A DNA stretch of 64,000 bases. It comes from Ruegeria arenilitoris. Its GTDB lineage: Bacteria; Pseudomonadota; Alphaproteobacteria; Rhodobacterales; Rhodobacteraceae. Below are positions 9,087 through 17,891 of the stretch, in pieces. The translations under genes and the position numbers were made by a program. Under the pieces are notes generated by a model, which saw only the letters and a program-made list of their open reading frames with translations, was not told the origin of the DNA and ran no database searches. Location of the stretch: NCBI RefSeq assembly GCF_013035425.1, contig NZ_WQHX01000001.1:372001-436000 (forward strand), in the 5' to 3' direction. The number at the start of each line of letters is the position of its first letter. Within the stretch, counting starts at the first letter, position 1.

Positions 9087-10436
9087 ATGTTCGACAAAAT
9101 CCTGATTGCCAATCGAGGCGAGATCGCCCTGCGTGTGATACGCGCCGCGCGCGAGATGGGGATTAAGACGGTCGCCGTCCACTCTACCGCCGACAGCGAC
9201 GCGATGCATGTACGCATGGCGGACGAATCTGTTTGTATTGGTCCTCCGCCCAGCCCGCAAAGTTATCTTTCTGTACCTGCGATCATTTCAGCTTGTGAAA
9301 TAACAGGTGCGCAGGCAATCCACCCCGGCTATGGCTTCTTGTCCGAGAATGCCGAGTTCGTGCAGATCGTCGAAGACCACGACATCACCTTTATTGGCCC
9401 GACTGCCGAACATATTCGCGTCATGGGGGACAAGATTACTGCCAAGGATACGATGAAAGAACTTGGTGTTCCATGCGTTCCGGGTTCGGACGGTGGTGTG
9501 CCTGACCTCGCAACGGCACGGAAAATCGGCGAGGAATTTGGTTATCCCGTTATAATTAAAGCCACAGCAGGCGGCGGCGGTCGCGGTATGAAAGTCGCCA
9601 TGAGTGCTGACGAAATGGAAAGCGCATTCATGACCGCCCGAGCCGAGGGTAAAGCTGCCTTTGGCAACGATGAAGTGTATATCGAGAAATACCTGACCAC
9701 ACCGCGCCACATTGAAATCCAGGTCTTCGGTGATGGAAAAGGTAACGCCGTGCATCTGGGCGAGCGCGATTGCTCTCTGCAGCGCCGCCATCAGAAGGTG
9801 TTTGAAGAGGCCCCCGGACCCTGCATCACCCCGGAGGAACGCGCCAAAATCGGTAAGGTTTGCGCGGATGCAGTTGCCAAAATAAATTACATTGGCGCAG
9901 GAACCATCGAGTTCCTGTACGAAAATGGTGAATTTTACTTCATTGAGATGAACACCCGTCTGCAAGTGGAACACCCAGTGACCGAAGGCATTTTTGGCGT
10001 TGATCTGGTTCGCGAACAAATTCGCGTTGCCGCTGGCGAGCCGATGTCGTTCGGTCAGGACGATCTGGAAATCAACGGTCATGCCATCGAAGTACGGATC
10101 AATGCTGAAAAGCTTCCGAATTTTTCACCCTGCCCAGGTAAAATCACAGCATATCATGCACCCGGCGGTCTGGGAGTGCGAATGGATTCAGCACTTTATG
10201 ACGGCTACTCGATCCCACCTTACTACGATTCATTGATCGCGAAACTGATCGTTCAGGGACGTGACCGGGCCGAAGCATTAGCCCGTCTTGAACGCGCATT
10301 GGGCGAACTGATTGTGGATGGCATTGATACCACCGTTCCGCTGTTTCACGCTTTGCTTCAGGAACCAGACATTCATAGCGGTAATTATAACATCCACTGG
10401 CTGGAGCGCTGGCTTGCGGAGCATATGGCCCAGTAA
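9087..10436 (+). CDS. accC: Biotin carboxylase subunit of acetyl-CoA carboxylase
   Basis: This 449-residue enzyme has the full biotin carboxylase fold: N-terminal domain beginning [17 protein letters not shown], the ATP-grasp glycine-rich loop [12 protein letters not shown], the catalytic region around [16 protein letters not shown], and the C-terminal domain with EVRINAE. It carboxylates biotin on AccB using ATP and bicarbonate. Length is normal for the family. It forms an operon with accB, and a GC-rich hairpin at 10448-10467 lies just downstream. Confidence 0.97.
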   Translation: MFDKILIANRGEIALRVIRAAREMGIKTVAVHSTADSDAMHVRMADESVCIGPPPSPQSYLSVPAIISACEITGAQAIHPGYGFLSENAEFVQIVEDHDITFIGPTAEHIRVMGDKITAKDTMKELGVPCVPGSDGGVPDLATARKIGEEFGYPVIIKATAGGGGRGMKVAMSADEMESAFMTARAEGKAAFGNDEVYIEKYLTTPRHIEIQVFGDGKGNAVHLGERDCSLQRRHQKVFEEAPGPCITPEERAKIGKVCADAVAKINYIGAGTIEFLYENGEFYFIEMNTRLQVEHPVTEGIFGVDLVREQIRVAAGEPMSFGQDDLEINGHAIEVRINAEKLPNFSPCPGKITAYHAPGGLGVRMDSALYDGYSIPPYYDSLIAKLIVQGRDRAEALARLERALGELIVDGIDTTVPLFHALLQEPDIHSGNYNIHWLERWLAEHMAQ

Positions 10437-10447
10437 GAAAATCGGAT

Positions 10448-10467
10448 CGGGGGGAGCAATCCCCCCG
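10448..10467 (+). terminator. GC-rich hairpin after accC
   Basis: A 7-bp perfect stem (CGGGGGG / CCCCCCG) with a six-base loop lies 12 bp after the accC stop and 18 bp before aat. Only a weak T run follows, so it may attenuate rather than fully terminate transcription into aat. Confidence 0.5.
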
Positions 10468-10484
10468 GTTTCAGGTCGCCCGAC

Positions 10485-11117
10485 ATGAGTCTTTCTCCTG
10501 AACTTCTTTTGCATGGCTATTCCATTGGGATTTTTCCGATGGCCGAACACCGCGACGATCCCGAGCTATTTTGGGTCGACCCTAAATTTCGTGGTGTTTT
10601 CCCCTTGGATGGCTTTCACATTTCACGCAGCCTTGCCCGGCGCATTCGCAAGTGTGGCTATACAATAACGATCAATCAGAATTTTGACGGTGTGGTGGAT
10701 GGTTGTGCCGATCGCAGCGACACTTGGATCAATCCCGAATTGCGCAGATTGTACCGCTCACTGCACCATTCCGGGCATGCGCATTCTTTGGAGGTTTGGG
10801 AGGATGAAGAATTGGTCGGAGGCGTCTTCGGCGTTGCCCTCGGGGCGGCATTTTTCGGCGAAAGTATGTTCTCCCTTCGCAAGGACGCATCAAAAATTGC
10901 GTTAGCATACATGGTGGATCGATTGCGCCGAACAGGATTCACATTATTCGACGCTCAGTTCCTGACTGCTCATCTCGCCTCCCTCGGAGCGATCGAAATT
11001 TCACGGGCCGTTTATCAGTCGGAACTAAAGCAAGCCCTTGATCTGAGTGCAGACTTCACTGCCCAGCTGTCCCAGACGCCTCAAGGAGTGATACAGCGGA
11101 TTACCCAAACATCGTAA
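10485..11117 (+). CDS. aat: Leucyl/phenylalanyl-tRNA--protein transferase
   Basis: This 210-residue enzyme of the N-degron pathway adds Leu or Phe to N-terminal Arg/Lys of proteins destined for ClpAP. Family hallmarks are YSIGIFPMAEH near residue 13, the WVDPKFRGVFPLD block, and GGVFGVALGAAFFGESMFS. It follows accBC in the same direction, as in other alphaproteobacteria. Its 3' end overlaps the convergent DUF2155 gene by 37 bp, so the two coding regions share DNA on opposite strands. Confidence 0.95.
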   Translation: MSLSPELLLHGYSIGIFPMAEHRDDPELFWVDPKFRGVFPLDGFHISRSLARRIRKCGYTITINQNFDGVVDGCADRSDTWINPELRRLYRSLHHSGHAHSLEVWEDEELVGGVFGVALGAAFFGESMFSLRKDASKIALAYMVDRLRRTGFTLFDAQFLTAHLASLGAIEISRAVYQSELKQALDLSADFTAQLSQTPQGVIQRITQTS

Positions 11118-11440
11118 CGTGCGTGATCCAGTGCGTTCAGCGCAGGGGACGTGGCAATCATCCATCCATCGAACAGCTGCTCGGCCTTGTCCTGTTCCCA
11201 AATCGTCAGATAAGCAAACGCATCCCCGGTTGGGTTATCAGCCGGATAGCGACAATCCCCTAACGCCACGTCCAATCCGAAAACGGCCTTCGTTTCGCCG
11301 GTCCGGATTTCAAAATCCATTGTTTGGCCGCTTACCTTGTCCAAGCCTCGCATAGCAGCCCCAGGGCCAGATTCTGCCCTTTGCTGGGCAAATGCGCCCG
11401 TCACGGCTAACGCGAATAATACCGCCAATGCGCGTGTCAT
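11081..11440 (-). CDS. DUF2155 domain secreted protein
   Basis: This 119-residue protein has a cleavable signal peptide (MTRALAVLFALAVTGAFA) and matches DUF2155, a small periplasmic family common in alphaproteobacteria. The core includes a GLDVALGDCRYPADNP segment and ends DVWVIRC, giving two conserved cysteines. Function is not known. Its ATG overlaps the stop of the MlaD-like gene as ATGA, so both are made from one message, and its 3' end overlaps aat by 37 bp on the other strand. The context suggests an envelope role. Confidence 0.88.
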   Translation of the reverse strand: MTRALAVLFALAVTGAFAQQRAESGPGAAMRGLDKVSGQTMDFEIRTGETKAVFGLDVALGDCRYPADNPTGDAFAYLTIWEQDKAEQLFDGWMIATSPALNALDHARYDVWVIRCITP

Positions 11441-11889
11441 TCGCTATCGTCTCCGGCCACAAACTTGACCAAGAGTGAGATCAGGCTTACCGCACCTTGC
11501 GTATCCTCAATCTCATCCCCGGCTTCAAAGTAGAATGGTGATCCGCCGGGCATAACTTCTACAAAATTCCCGCCCAAAAGCCCTTCGGATGAGATGATTA
11601 TAGCGCTGTCGTCCGGAATAAGAACACCTTCGGCCACGGAAAAATTGGTATCGGCGCGATAGGTATCAGGGTTCAGGGAAACATTTGTAACCGTGCCGAT
11701 CTTGACACCGGCCAAACGAACATCGGTACCCACGCCTACACCTTCCAAAGACCGGAACGACGCCCCAAGCTCGTAACCAGTTCGGTTCTGCGAAAAACCA
11801 GTCGACTGGCTAGCATAGACACCGAACGCCACGGCACCTGCTAAAACGACCCCACCGACAAGAATTTCGGTTAAATTGTAAGTCGACAT
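11437..11889 (-). CDS. mlaD: MlaD-like lipid-transport substrate-binding protein
   Basis: This 150-residue protein has one N-terminal membrane anchor (about residues 8-27) followed by a single MCE domain with the typical LEGVGVGTDVRLAGVKIG block. This matches MlaD, the periplasmic hexamer that passes phospholipid between the MlaFEB transporter and its partner. The MlaE and MlaF partners are not in this window, so the permease and ATPase must be encoded elsewhere. It sits between the NDUFA12 and DUF2155 genes, the usual order in Rhodobacteraceae. Confidence 0.88.
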   Translation of the reverse strand: MSTYNLTEILVGGVVLAGAVAFGVYASQSTGFSQNRTGYELGASFRSLEGVGVGTDVRLAGVKIGTVTNVSLNPDTYRADTNFSVAEGVLIPDDSAIIISSEGLLGGNFVEVMPGGSPFYFEAGDEIEDTQGAVSLISLLVKFVAGDDSE

Positions 11890-11901
11890 TGCTCGCCTCG
11901 C

Positions 11902-12285
11902 TTATTCCGGGCTCCACGCCTCGTAGTCTTTGCGTTCGACAGGGTCTACGCGGCGCAAGGAACCTGCTGGGGTATAAGCTAACGCTGTACCCGTTAGGTT
12001 TTCTTGATGTGGTTTTTCCCAGGACTTATGTGGCAGTGGCTTATCTGTCGGGGGTTCATCCCAAGTGCGATGTAGCCATCCGTGCCAATCAGGGTCAATG
12101 CGGCTTGCCTCGGCTTCACCATTGAATATGACCCAGCGCTTGCTATCGTCCGCCGTGCGATAGAACACATTTCCTTCGTCGTCTTCGCCTACCTTGACGC
12201 CCTTGCGTGCGGTGTAAATCTGAGTGTTCAAGGTTGCCCCATTCCACCAGGTCACGGCCCGCAAAAGAGTGTTCAGGATTCCCAT
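11902..12285 (-). CDS. NADH:ubiquinone oxidoreductase accessory subunit NDUFA12
   Basis: This 127-residue protein is the bacterial homologue of mitochondrial complex I subunit B17.2/NDUFA12, found in alphaproteobacteria. It shows GTLNT-like [17 protein letters not shown], then DDEGNVFYR and RRWVIFNG-like [13 protein letters not shown], and the [13 protein letters not shown] core. It binds the matrix-arm side of complex I and supports assembly. The ATG is preceded by GGAGGTTACCG, a strong ribosome binding site. It lies 12 bp upstream of the mlaD-like gene in the same direction. Confidence 0.93.
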   Translation of the reverse strand: MGILNTLLRAVTWWNGATLNTQIYTARKGVKVGEDDEGNVFYRTADDSKRWVIFNGEAEASRIDPDWHGWLHRTWDEPPTDKPLPHKSWEKPHQENLTGTALAYTPAGSLRRVDPVERKDYEAWSPE

Positions 12286-12346
12286 CGGTAACCTCCGACA
12301 ATTTTGTTCCTGCAGATATGAACCAAAGGCGGGCGGAGGTCCAGTG

Positions 12347-12727
12347 TCACGTCGAGGTTGCCTTCTGTTCCGGTAGAAACGCCGTCACTTCGATTTCGAT
12401 GCGGTATTTCGGATCGATCAAACCGCACTCAATCATTGTAGCCGCAGGCGGGTTGTCGCCAAATGTTTTCGCAAGAACAGGCCAGCAAGGTTCAAACTCT
12501 TTTCTGTCGGGCAGCATGTATGTCACGCGCACTACATCAGCGAAGCTTGCGCCAGCTTTCGCAAGAGCACCTTCGATAATTTCCAATGCAGACAGACACT
12601 GCCCTACAACATCGTCCCCCTGGCCGACGGTACCAGAAACGTGAATAAAGCCGCCAGCAACTACGGCGCGACAATACCCGACTTTGACCTCGAATTCACC
12701 GCCAGAAGATATTCTTTGAATCGTCAA
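12347..12727 (-). CDS. RidA family protein
   Basis: This 126-residue protein belongs to the RidA/YjgF/UK114 family of imine or enamine deaminases. The catalytic arginine is present in [15 protein letters not shown] near the C-terminus, together with VSGTVG and the conserved [11 protein letters not shown] helix. RidA removes reactive 2-aminoacrylate made by PLP enzymes; this divergent subgroup may have other substrates. It follows the clpX terminator and precedes NDUFA12 with its own spacing, so it is probably transcribed separately from clpX. Confidence 0.9.
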   Translation of the reverse strand: MTIQRISSGGEFEVKVGYCRAVVAGGFIHVSGTVGQGDDVVGQCLSALEIIEGALAKAGASFADVVRVTYMLPDRKEFEPCWPVLAKTFGDNPPAATMIECGLIDPKYRIEIEVTAFLPEQKATST

Positions 12728-12740
12728 TTTACCCTCACAT

Positions 12741-12767
12741 AAAAACGGCGCGGGATGTACCGCGCCG
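12741..12767 (-). terminator. Rho-independent terminator after clpX
   Basis: On the minus strand an 8-bp perfect stem (CGGCGCGG / CCGCGCCG) with a six-base loop is followed by five T residues. It lies 22 bp past the clpX stop and ahead of the RidA gene. Confidence 0.88.
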
Positions 12768-12789
12768 AAGCTATCAAATCGTTTAGTTT

Positions 12790-14058
12790 TTAACCTGCCG
12801 AAGCGGATTCCTGCGCTGAATCAGCATATATAATCAAAGGTTGAGCGTCCGAAGTCACGGCCTCGAGATTTACTACAACTTCAGCGACGTTCTTTAGCCC
12901 AGGCAATTCAAACATTGTGTCCAGCAGTATATCCTCGAGGATCGATCTTAGGCCGCGCGCACCGGTCTTTCGTTCAATTGCCTTTTTGGCAATCGCTTTG
13001 AGTGCGTCGTCCGTAAACGCCAGCTCGGAGTCTTCCAGTTCGAATAGACGTTGGTACTGCTTTACCAAAGCATTCTTAGGCTTGGTGAGGATCGTAACCA
13101 AAGCGTCTTCATCAAGATCTTCCAATGTGGCCAGAACGGGTAGTCTGCCAACAAATTCAGGGATCAGGCCGAACTTCAACAAATCTTCTGGCTCAAGTTC
13201 TTTAAAGATTTCGCCCACACCACGCTCGTCATTGTCACGGACATCTGCGCCAAAACCCATTGCAGATCCCTTGCCCCGTTGAGCAATGATCTTGTCCAAT
13301 CCGGCAAAGGCACCACCGCAGATGAAAAGGATGTTGGTCGTGTCAACTTGCAGGAATTCCTGTTGCGGATGTTTACGGCCGCCCTGTGGCGGGACGCTTG
13401 CAACGGTACCTTCCATCAATTTAAGCAAAGCCTGTTGAACGCCCTCACCCGATACATCGCGTGTGATCGATGGGTTTTCTGACTTACGTGTAATTTTGTC
13501 GACCTCGTCAATATAGACGATACCGCGTTGTGCACGTTCAACATTGTACTCGCTGGCCTGCAACAACTTGAGAATGATGTTTTCGACATCCTCTCCCACA
13601 TAACCGGCTTCGGTCAGGGTAGTCGCATCCGCCATCGTAAACGGCACATCCAAAATCCTCGCGAGCGTTTGGGCCAGCAAGGTTTTACCGCACCCAGTCG
13701 GGCCGATTAACAGAATATTTGACTTCGCCAGCTCAATATCACTGCCGGCTTTTTGAGCGTGATTCAGACGTTTGTAGTGATTGTGCACCGCTACAGACAA
13801 GACCCTCTTGGCAGTTGCCTGACCAATCACATAGTCGTCCAGAACCTCGCAAATATCCTTGGGCGTAGGCACCCCATCCGACGACTTCAATCCGCTGGCT
13901 TTGGTTTCCTCACGGATAATATCCATGCACAATTCAACGCATTCATCGCAGATGAAAACGGTTGGCCCCGCGATCAGCTTACGTACCTCATGCTGGCTTT
14001 TACCGCAGAAACTACAGTAGAGCGTGTTTTTACCGTCACCGCCTGAATTCGTCGCCAT
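12790..14058 (-). CDS. clpX: ATP-dependent Clp protease ATP-binding subunit ClpX
   Basis: This 422-residue AAA+ unfoldase has the N-terminal zinc-binding domain (Cys15, Cys18, Cys37, Cys40), Walker A GPTGCGKT, the GYVG pore loop, Walker [10 protein letters not shown], and the ClpP-docking loop region. It selects tagged substrates and threads them into ClpP; in alphaproteobacteria ClpXP degrades CtrA and other cell-cycle factors. It lies downstream of clpP, separated by 133 bp that holds a GC-rich hairpin, and is closed by a strong terminator. Confidence 0.98.
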   Translation of the reverse strand: MATNSGGDGKNTLYCSFCGKSQHEVRKLIAGPTVFICDECVELCMDIIREETKASGLKSSDGVPTPKDICEVLDDYVIGQATAKRVLSVAVHNHYKRLNHAQKAGSDIELAKSNILLIGPTGCGKTLLAQTLARILDVPFTMADATTLTEAGYVGEDVENIILKLLQASEYNVERAQRGIVYIDEVDKITRKSENPSITRDVSGEGVQQALLKLMEGTVASVPPQGGRKHPQQEFLQVDTTNILFICGGAFAGLDKIIAQRGKGSAMGFGADVRDNDERGVGEIFKELEPEDLLKFGLIPEFVGRLPVLATLEDLDEDALVTILTKPKNALVKQYQRLFELEDSELAFTDDALKAIAKKAIERKTGARGLRSILEDILLDTMFELPGLKNVAEVVVNLEAVTSDAQPLIIYADSAQESASAG

Positions 14059-14083
14059 TTTGTACCTTTCGGGCTCCGTCCCT

Positions 14084-14102
14084 GCGGCCCTGACCGGGCC
14101 GC
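14084..14102 (-). other. GC-rich hairpin between clpP and clpX
   Basis: A 7-bp stem (GCGGCCC / GGGCCGC) with a five-base loop lies in the leader of clpX, without a T run. It could attenuate transcription from clpP or shape the clpX 5' end; position is the only evidence. Confidence 0.4.
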
Positions 14103-14191
14103 GCTTTCCGCCTGTTGTTGTAGCTTAGGCCAGCGTTGTAGCGGCTACAATCTCAAAATCACACTTTACGAATGACTGCGGGATTTAGAAT

Positions 14192-14824
14192 TCAGGATTC
14201 GTCCTCATCCATTTTGGCACGGTTTTCCACAATCTCATCGATATGGCCCCACTCTTTGGCTTCTTCAGGGCTCATGAAATTGTCGCGGTCCAAAGCCTTT
14301 TCAACGGCCTTTTTTGTCTGCCCGGTATGACGGACATATATGTCATACAGGCGATCCTTAAGTTTCTGCGTCTCTGCCGCATGGATCATGATGTCGCTTG
14401 CCTGGCCCTGGTATCCGCCACTGGGTTGGTGCACCATAATCCGGCTGTTGGGCAGCGAAAATCGCATGCCCTTTTCGCCACCGGCCAGCAAAACCGATCC
14501 CATCGACGCCGCCTGACCGATTACCAAAGTCGAACATTTTGGCTTAATGTATTGCATTGTATCGTAAATCGACAGCCCGCTTGTCACAACTCCACCAGGC
14601 GAGTTGATGTAGATCGATATCTCTTTGTTCGGATTTTCTGCCTCAAGATGCAGCAACTGAGCCACCACAAGATGGCTCATCCCATCGTGGATGGGACCAT
14701 TGATAAAGATGATCCGTTCTTTCAGCAAACGAGAAAAAATGTCATAGGCGCGCTCACCCCGGCTGGTCTGCTCGACAACCATCGGAACAAGCGTATTCAT
14801 ATAGGTATCTACTGGATCGAACAT
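14192..14824 (-). CDS. clpP: ATP-dependent Clp protease proteolytic subunit ClpP
   Basis: This 210-residue serine protease has the catalytic triad Ser107 (GQAASMGS), His132 (MVHQPSGG) and Asp181 in the expected places, plus the N-terminal pore-gating segment and the INSPGGVV oxyanion strand. It forms the tetradecameric chamber that degrades substrates fed by ClpX, encoded directly downstream. Length is normal. The leader on its 5' side (14825-15219) is shared with the divergent ArsR gene. Confidence 0.98.
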   Translation of the reverse strand: MFDPVDTYMNTLVPMVVEQTSRGERAYDIFSRLLKERIIFINGPIHDGMSHLVVAQLLHLEAENPNKEISIYINSPGGVVTSGLSIYDTMQYIKPKCSTLVIGQAASMGSVLLAGGEKGMRFSLPNSRIMVHQPSGGYQGQASDIMIHAAETQKLKDRLYDIYVRHTGQTKKAVEKALDRDNFMSPEEAKEWGHIDEIVENRAKMDEDES

Positions 14825-15219
14825 TCGGAACCTGCCTGCTTTGCTGTGGATCGGGACACTACCCGTAAATGTGTTACCCGAGTCTTAGTGCCGCCGCCGG
14901 GGGGCTGCAAGGGGGGCTAAGCGGATCGGCGGGTCGCCTGACGCCTTGCGGTCCGTTTTGATCGATTGATCGGAAACTTAACACTTCCACTCTCACCGTA
15001 TGCATGGCGAAAAAGATCGAACCCGGTAAGAACTCAAAAGTGGACAGGCCCATGACAGGCATGACATTTATCAAATTTCTTTAAATTTCGCGCCGATTTG
15101 AGCCCGACATATGGAAATATTTGACTTCTATACTTCGAATGGTGTGGACAACTTAATACTGAAGTTGCACAAGTGCGATCAACTTATGCGATATCGAGCA
15201 AGTTAAGGAATCGAAAACA
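14825..15219. other. Intergenic region between divergent clpP and ArsR regulator
   Basis: No gene is evident in these 395 bp. The clpP-proximal part is G/C-rich; the last 110 bp before the ArsR gene are AT-rich and contain inverted CAACTT/AAGTTG elements, so the region holds the two divergent promoters. Confidence 0.6.
15149..15167. promoter_or_regulatory. Candidate ArsR operator (CAACTT-N7-AAGTTG)
   Basis: A perfect 6-bp inverted repeat with a seven-base spacer lies 53 bp upstream of the ArsR-family start. A looser second copy (AACTT ... AAGTT) follows within 45 bp. The size and position fit autoregulation by a winged-helix ArsR dimer. It does not match the ATTC-N8-GAAT type of site known for BigR/SqrR, so the link is inference. 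Confidence 0.45.
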
Positions 15220-15546
15220 ATGGCTCTTCCCCAGCTTTCACAAGAGTTGCCCTCTCAAGATTTGGTTGATTTAGTTGCTAACGCGGCGCGGGCTTCAAAT
15301 TTTCTAAAAGCAATCAGCCACGAAGGCCGCCTTATGATCCTCTGTCATCTTGCCTCGGGTGAAAAATCAGTGACAGAGTTGGAAGAGTTGCTATCGGCGC
15401 GTCAGGCAGCGGTGTCACAACAATTGTCCCGCCTGAGGTTGGAGGGCCTTGTTACTCCGCGTCGTGAAGGTAAGGCAATATTTTATCGCCTTGCCGACGA
15501 ACGTCCAAGTCGTTTACTCAAAGTCGTTCATGAATTGTTTTGCTGA
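15220..15546 (+). CDS. BigR/SqrR-like ArsR-family persulfide sensor
   Basis: This 108-residue winged-helix repressor of the ArsR family has the recognition helix around SARQAAVSQQLSRLRLEGLV. It carries only two cysteines, Cys42 (RLMILCHLASGE) and the C-terminal residue Cys108 (VVHELFC). That pair corresponds to Cys41/Cys107 of SqrR and the dithiol of BigR, which form a polysulfide bridge and release DNA when sulfide rises. No arsenic or zinc ligand motif is present. Likely targets are the sulfur genes at the start of this window, about 14 kb away, and itself. An AAGGAA ribosome binding site precedes the ATG. Confidence 0.85.
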   Translation: MALPQLSQELPSQDLVDLVANAARASNFLKAISHEGRLMILCHLASGEKSVTELEELLSARQAAVSQQLSRLRLEGLVTPRREGKAIFYRLADERPSRLLKVVHELFC

Positions 15547-15771
15547 AATGGGGATGACAACGCGCATACAGCGTAGTCAATCAGCGGTCGTATCAAAGGC
15601 ATGGCGATCCGGAAAACGGAAAGTTATTCCAATGCTCGTTACCCATCATCACTCAATAGCGCTATTTCTGATCTGAAACCGGTGGACCTCGGTTTACATA
15701 CATTACAAACTTGTGGCTCCACTATGTGAAAGCTGCTAACCCCACTGTTGCATGTAATTATGGAGATGCTG

Positions 15772-15909
15772 ATGATCCGCGCAATTCTGATTGGGCTGGC
15801 CCTTTTTTCCCTGACCGGTTGTGAGACAGCGAAAGGGGCGGGTAAAGACATTGAGAAAGCAGGCGACGCCATTCAGAACGCAGCGACGGATGTTCAGCAA
15901 AGTCTATAA
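15772..15909 (+). CDS. Entericidin-like small lipoprotein
   Basis: This 45-residue protein has a lipoprotein signal with the lipobox SLTGC (Cys17) followed by a short, Lys/Asp/Ala-rich amphipathic tail (KGAGKDIEKAGDAIQNAA), the pattern of entericidin A/B. Entericidins are small envelope lipoproteins linked to stress. The ATG at 15772 is chosen because GGAG lies at correct spacing; an in-frame ATG two codons upstream is too close to that site. It was found by direct reading because it is very short. It stands alone after the ArsR gene. Confidence 0.82.
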   Translation: MIRAILIGLALFSLTGCETAKGAGKDIEKAGDAIQNAATDVQQSL

Positions 15910-16029
15910 TTGCTCATCATGTTGCGCTGTTGCAACGCTTTTCTGCGATATGTAGTTGCTTGCCATACGTAAGTTGTCTAAGGTAGCGAACACAGGTGCA
16001 TAGACGCGGCACTGCATTTCTGACACTTC

Positions 16030-16065
16030 TACGGGGTTCTTCGGCCTATGCCAAAGAACCCCGTA
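16030..16065. repeat. 12-bp inverted repeat (hairpin)
   Basis: A perfect 12-bp stem (TACGGGGTTCTT / AAGAACCCCGTA) encloses a 12-base loop. No T run follows on either strand, so it is not a standard terminator. It may be part of a structured RNA together with the second repeat 55 bp downstream. Confidence 0.7.
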
Positions 16066-16119
16066 TCCATATTGGCGGTATGCGGTAGCCTGTACGAACC
16101 TTTGGTTCTGAAATAGGAA

Positions 16120-16180
16120 AAGGCGTCAGGTGCTCAGACGCGGTCTTTGCATGCATCCTTTCGGACACCCCTGACGCCTT
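16120..16180. repeat. 11-bp inverted repeat with 39-base loop
   Basis: A perfect 11-bp stem (AAGGCGTCAGG / CCTGACGCCTT) can be extended by GGTG/CACC pairing across a bulge. The loop itself is long enough to fold. No gene flanks it within 600 bp on the 3' side. Confidence 0.65.
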
Positions 16181-17078
16181 GCCGGTTCGATCCACCCTAA
16201 AGCTTCTCGATCCAGTTGCCTCACCCCCTAAGGGGCTCTGGCTGCTACGTAACGCGCTATGTCGTTTCGCAGCTACACATCGACCTTGTAAGAGGCCAAT
16301 CACCCAATCCGAATGCGAAATCCAGATCAACTGATCCACCACCGGTAAGCTATTGCATCAAGAAACAAATCCTAAGACTGTTTCTGACGCCGCAGCCCCC
16401 TTGGCCTTTGCGTCCCGCCGCTTTTCCGAAGATCCGCTGCGGTAATGAGACTCTTACATCACCGTCCTGATCGGACAAGAAAATAGCACTGCAGCATGAA
16501 AATTAGACGGGGATAAACTGTTGATATCCGCCGGGAGAACGATGTGGATAACTCTGATACTGTCGTCTTTGCGCGGGTTTGAAAGTGGAAAAGTAAAAAC
16601 TTGTTTGATAGCCCGGTTTCCAGGCGGTTTCTGCAACTGCAAAGGCGTTTTGAAGCGACTCGGCAGCGAGTCCCCAATACCTGCGCAGCAGAATCACTAA
16701 ACATCCGATCTGGACAGCATCAGATTCGATTGCTTTGAAGTGGCCGGTTCCACACATTTGACGTGCGGCACGGGTGGCAGGCGTGTTATGCGCCAGACAC
16801 GTCAACAAAGAACCGCTTGGGCCGGACGACCGTTTTCGCACCGCAGGCACCGCGCCAAAGTTTCGCGAGGATCAAACCAAGCCGCGGCGGGGAATACCAC
16901 TTTCTGGTCCGACCCATTACCGAAACGAATGCCTCGGTCATCCGGCCCGCCTTCCTCCCTGTGGAGACCTGGCTGTTTCCCAAAGCGCCTCGACCCGTCC
17001 GCGTTATTTGACACGCAATGCCGCAATCTGGTTCCAACTGCTAAAATTACCCATAATCCGGGACGGGCCGAAAACGCT

Positions 17079-17531
17079 TCAGTTCACCTGGCGTTCCAGA
17101 ACGGTGCTGTAGGTCGTTCCGGTCCGCAGGCTACGGAAATCTGCATAGATCCTGCCGCCCTCGTACCGCGCATCAATCAGAGCGTTCACCCCGACCGCGG
17201 GTTCGGACGAGCTTTCGACGATGCCGATCTTGCCTGAACCATCCTGACTGATCGAGCCCGTGGCCTCGTAGAGTGTCCAGTCATCCATGGCATTGCGCCG
17301 CCACATGCTGGGCCCCCAGAACACGTTGTCCTGTTGCGTCTGGATGTCGAGCACCCATTCCGATTGGTTAAAACGCGGTGCATCCCCGGTGGCTGAATTC
17401 GAAGGCGACACCGTCGTTTGGCTGGCCGTCCAAGTGCCGCGAAGGTCGGGCGTGGTATCAGCGGCAGCCACCGTGCCAAGGGCGAGGGTTGTGGCCAGAG
17501 CGGCTGCTCCGGCAGTCATGTATCTGGTCAT
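17079..17531 (-). CDS. Secreted hypothetical protein
   Basis: This 150-residue protein has a signal peptide (about residues 1-24, ending AVAAAD) and a mature part that begins with a lipocalin-like DLRGTWTASQTTV segment and includes WVLDIQTQQDNVFWG and a terminal TTYSTVLERQ. The layout suggests a small periplasmic beta-barrel or lipocalin-like fold, but I do not recognise a named family. The ATG at 17531 has GGAGAG at good spacing; an ATG six codons upstream is less well placed. It stands alone between gene-poor regions. Confidence 0.78.
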   Translation of the reverse strand: MTRYMTAGAAALATTLALGTVAAADTTPDLRGTWTASQTTVSPSNSATGDAPRFNQSEWVLDIQTQQDNVFWGPSMWRRNAMDDWTLYEATGSISQDGSGKIGIVESSSEPAVGVNALIDARYEGGRIYADFRSLRTGTTYSTVLERQVN

Positions 17532-17753
17532 TGGCTCTCTCCATCTCATGGGGCCGTTGCTGGCCTTTTGAACAGATTGGGAGAGAGCTGGCGGGTTACA
17601 ACTTACCTAAGGGAAACTTCATAATTGGTTTAGATTAGCGTTAACTGGCGGCATGTTTTATGGCCATTTTGACCCGTAATGCGGGCTTTAGTTCGCGCTA
17701 CAGTGTTTCATAAATGGCTTTTACTTGGCGGGAACCAGCCCACCCCAACTCGG

Positions 17754-17891
17754 TTAGTGACAGTGATAGGGCTTTGAGCCCGCGTGACAGCACTGGCCCG
17801 GAGGTGAATCACTTCTACAGCCTCCACCGTGGGCAAAAGCCGTGGTTGCGGTCAGCGATGCAAAGACCGTCGCCAGAAACAAATGTCGCAT
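17754..17891 (-). CDS. Tiny secreted Cys/His-rich protein
   Basis: This 45-residue protein has a signal peptide ending in TTAFA (about residues 1-20) and a 25-residue mature peptide, HGGGCRSDSPPGQCCHAG then SKPYHCH. It has four cysteines and four histidines, enough to bind a metal or form two disulfides. Small secreted proteins ending in this CRxDSPPGQCCH...HCH pattern resemble the YHYH-type peptides seen in Rhodobacteraceae. AGGA lies 7-8 bases upstream of the ATG. It is too short for usual gene calling and was read directly from the minus strand. Function is unknown. Confidence 0.82.
   Translation of the reverse strand: MRHLFLATVFASLTATTAFAHGGGCRSDSPPGQCCHAGSKPYHCH

Larger units (their letters stand above)
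15910..17078. other. Gene-poor 1.17-kb region
   Basis: No open frame here has a plausible ribosome binding site together with a recognisable product, on either strand. The first part holds two strong inverted repeats (16030-16065 and 16120-16180). The part after 16,700 is G/C-rich with short frames on both strands that look like decayed coding DNA, but I cannot name an ancestor. Confidence 0.55.

Noticed and set aside
9288..10082. Long 264-codon frame on the minus strand opposite accC
   Set aside because: It lies wholly within accC, has no ribosome binding site or known domain, and its composition is that expected from the reverse of a well-biased gene.
16176..16200. TTCGATCC sequence resembling a tRNA T-loop
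   Set aside because: The flanking bases cannot form a 5-bp T stem or an acceptor stem, so no tRNA can be built.
15910..17078. SRP RNA, tmRNA or RNase P RNA in the gene-poor region
   Set aside because: None of the conserved core sequences of these RNAs could be found by reading either strand.
16740..17237. 165-codon plus-strand frame
   Set aside because: It overlaps the secreted protein gene on the other strand, lacks a ribosome binding site and has no recognisable domain.
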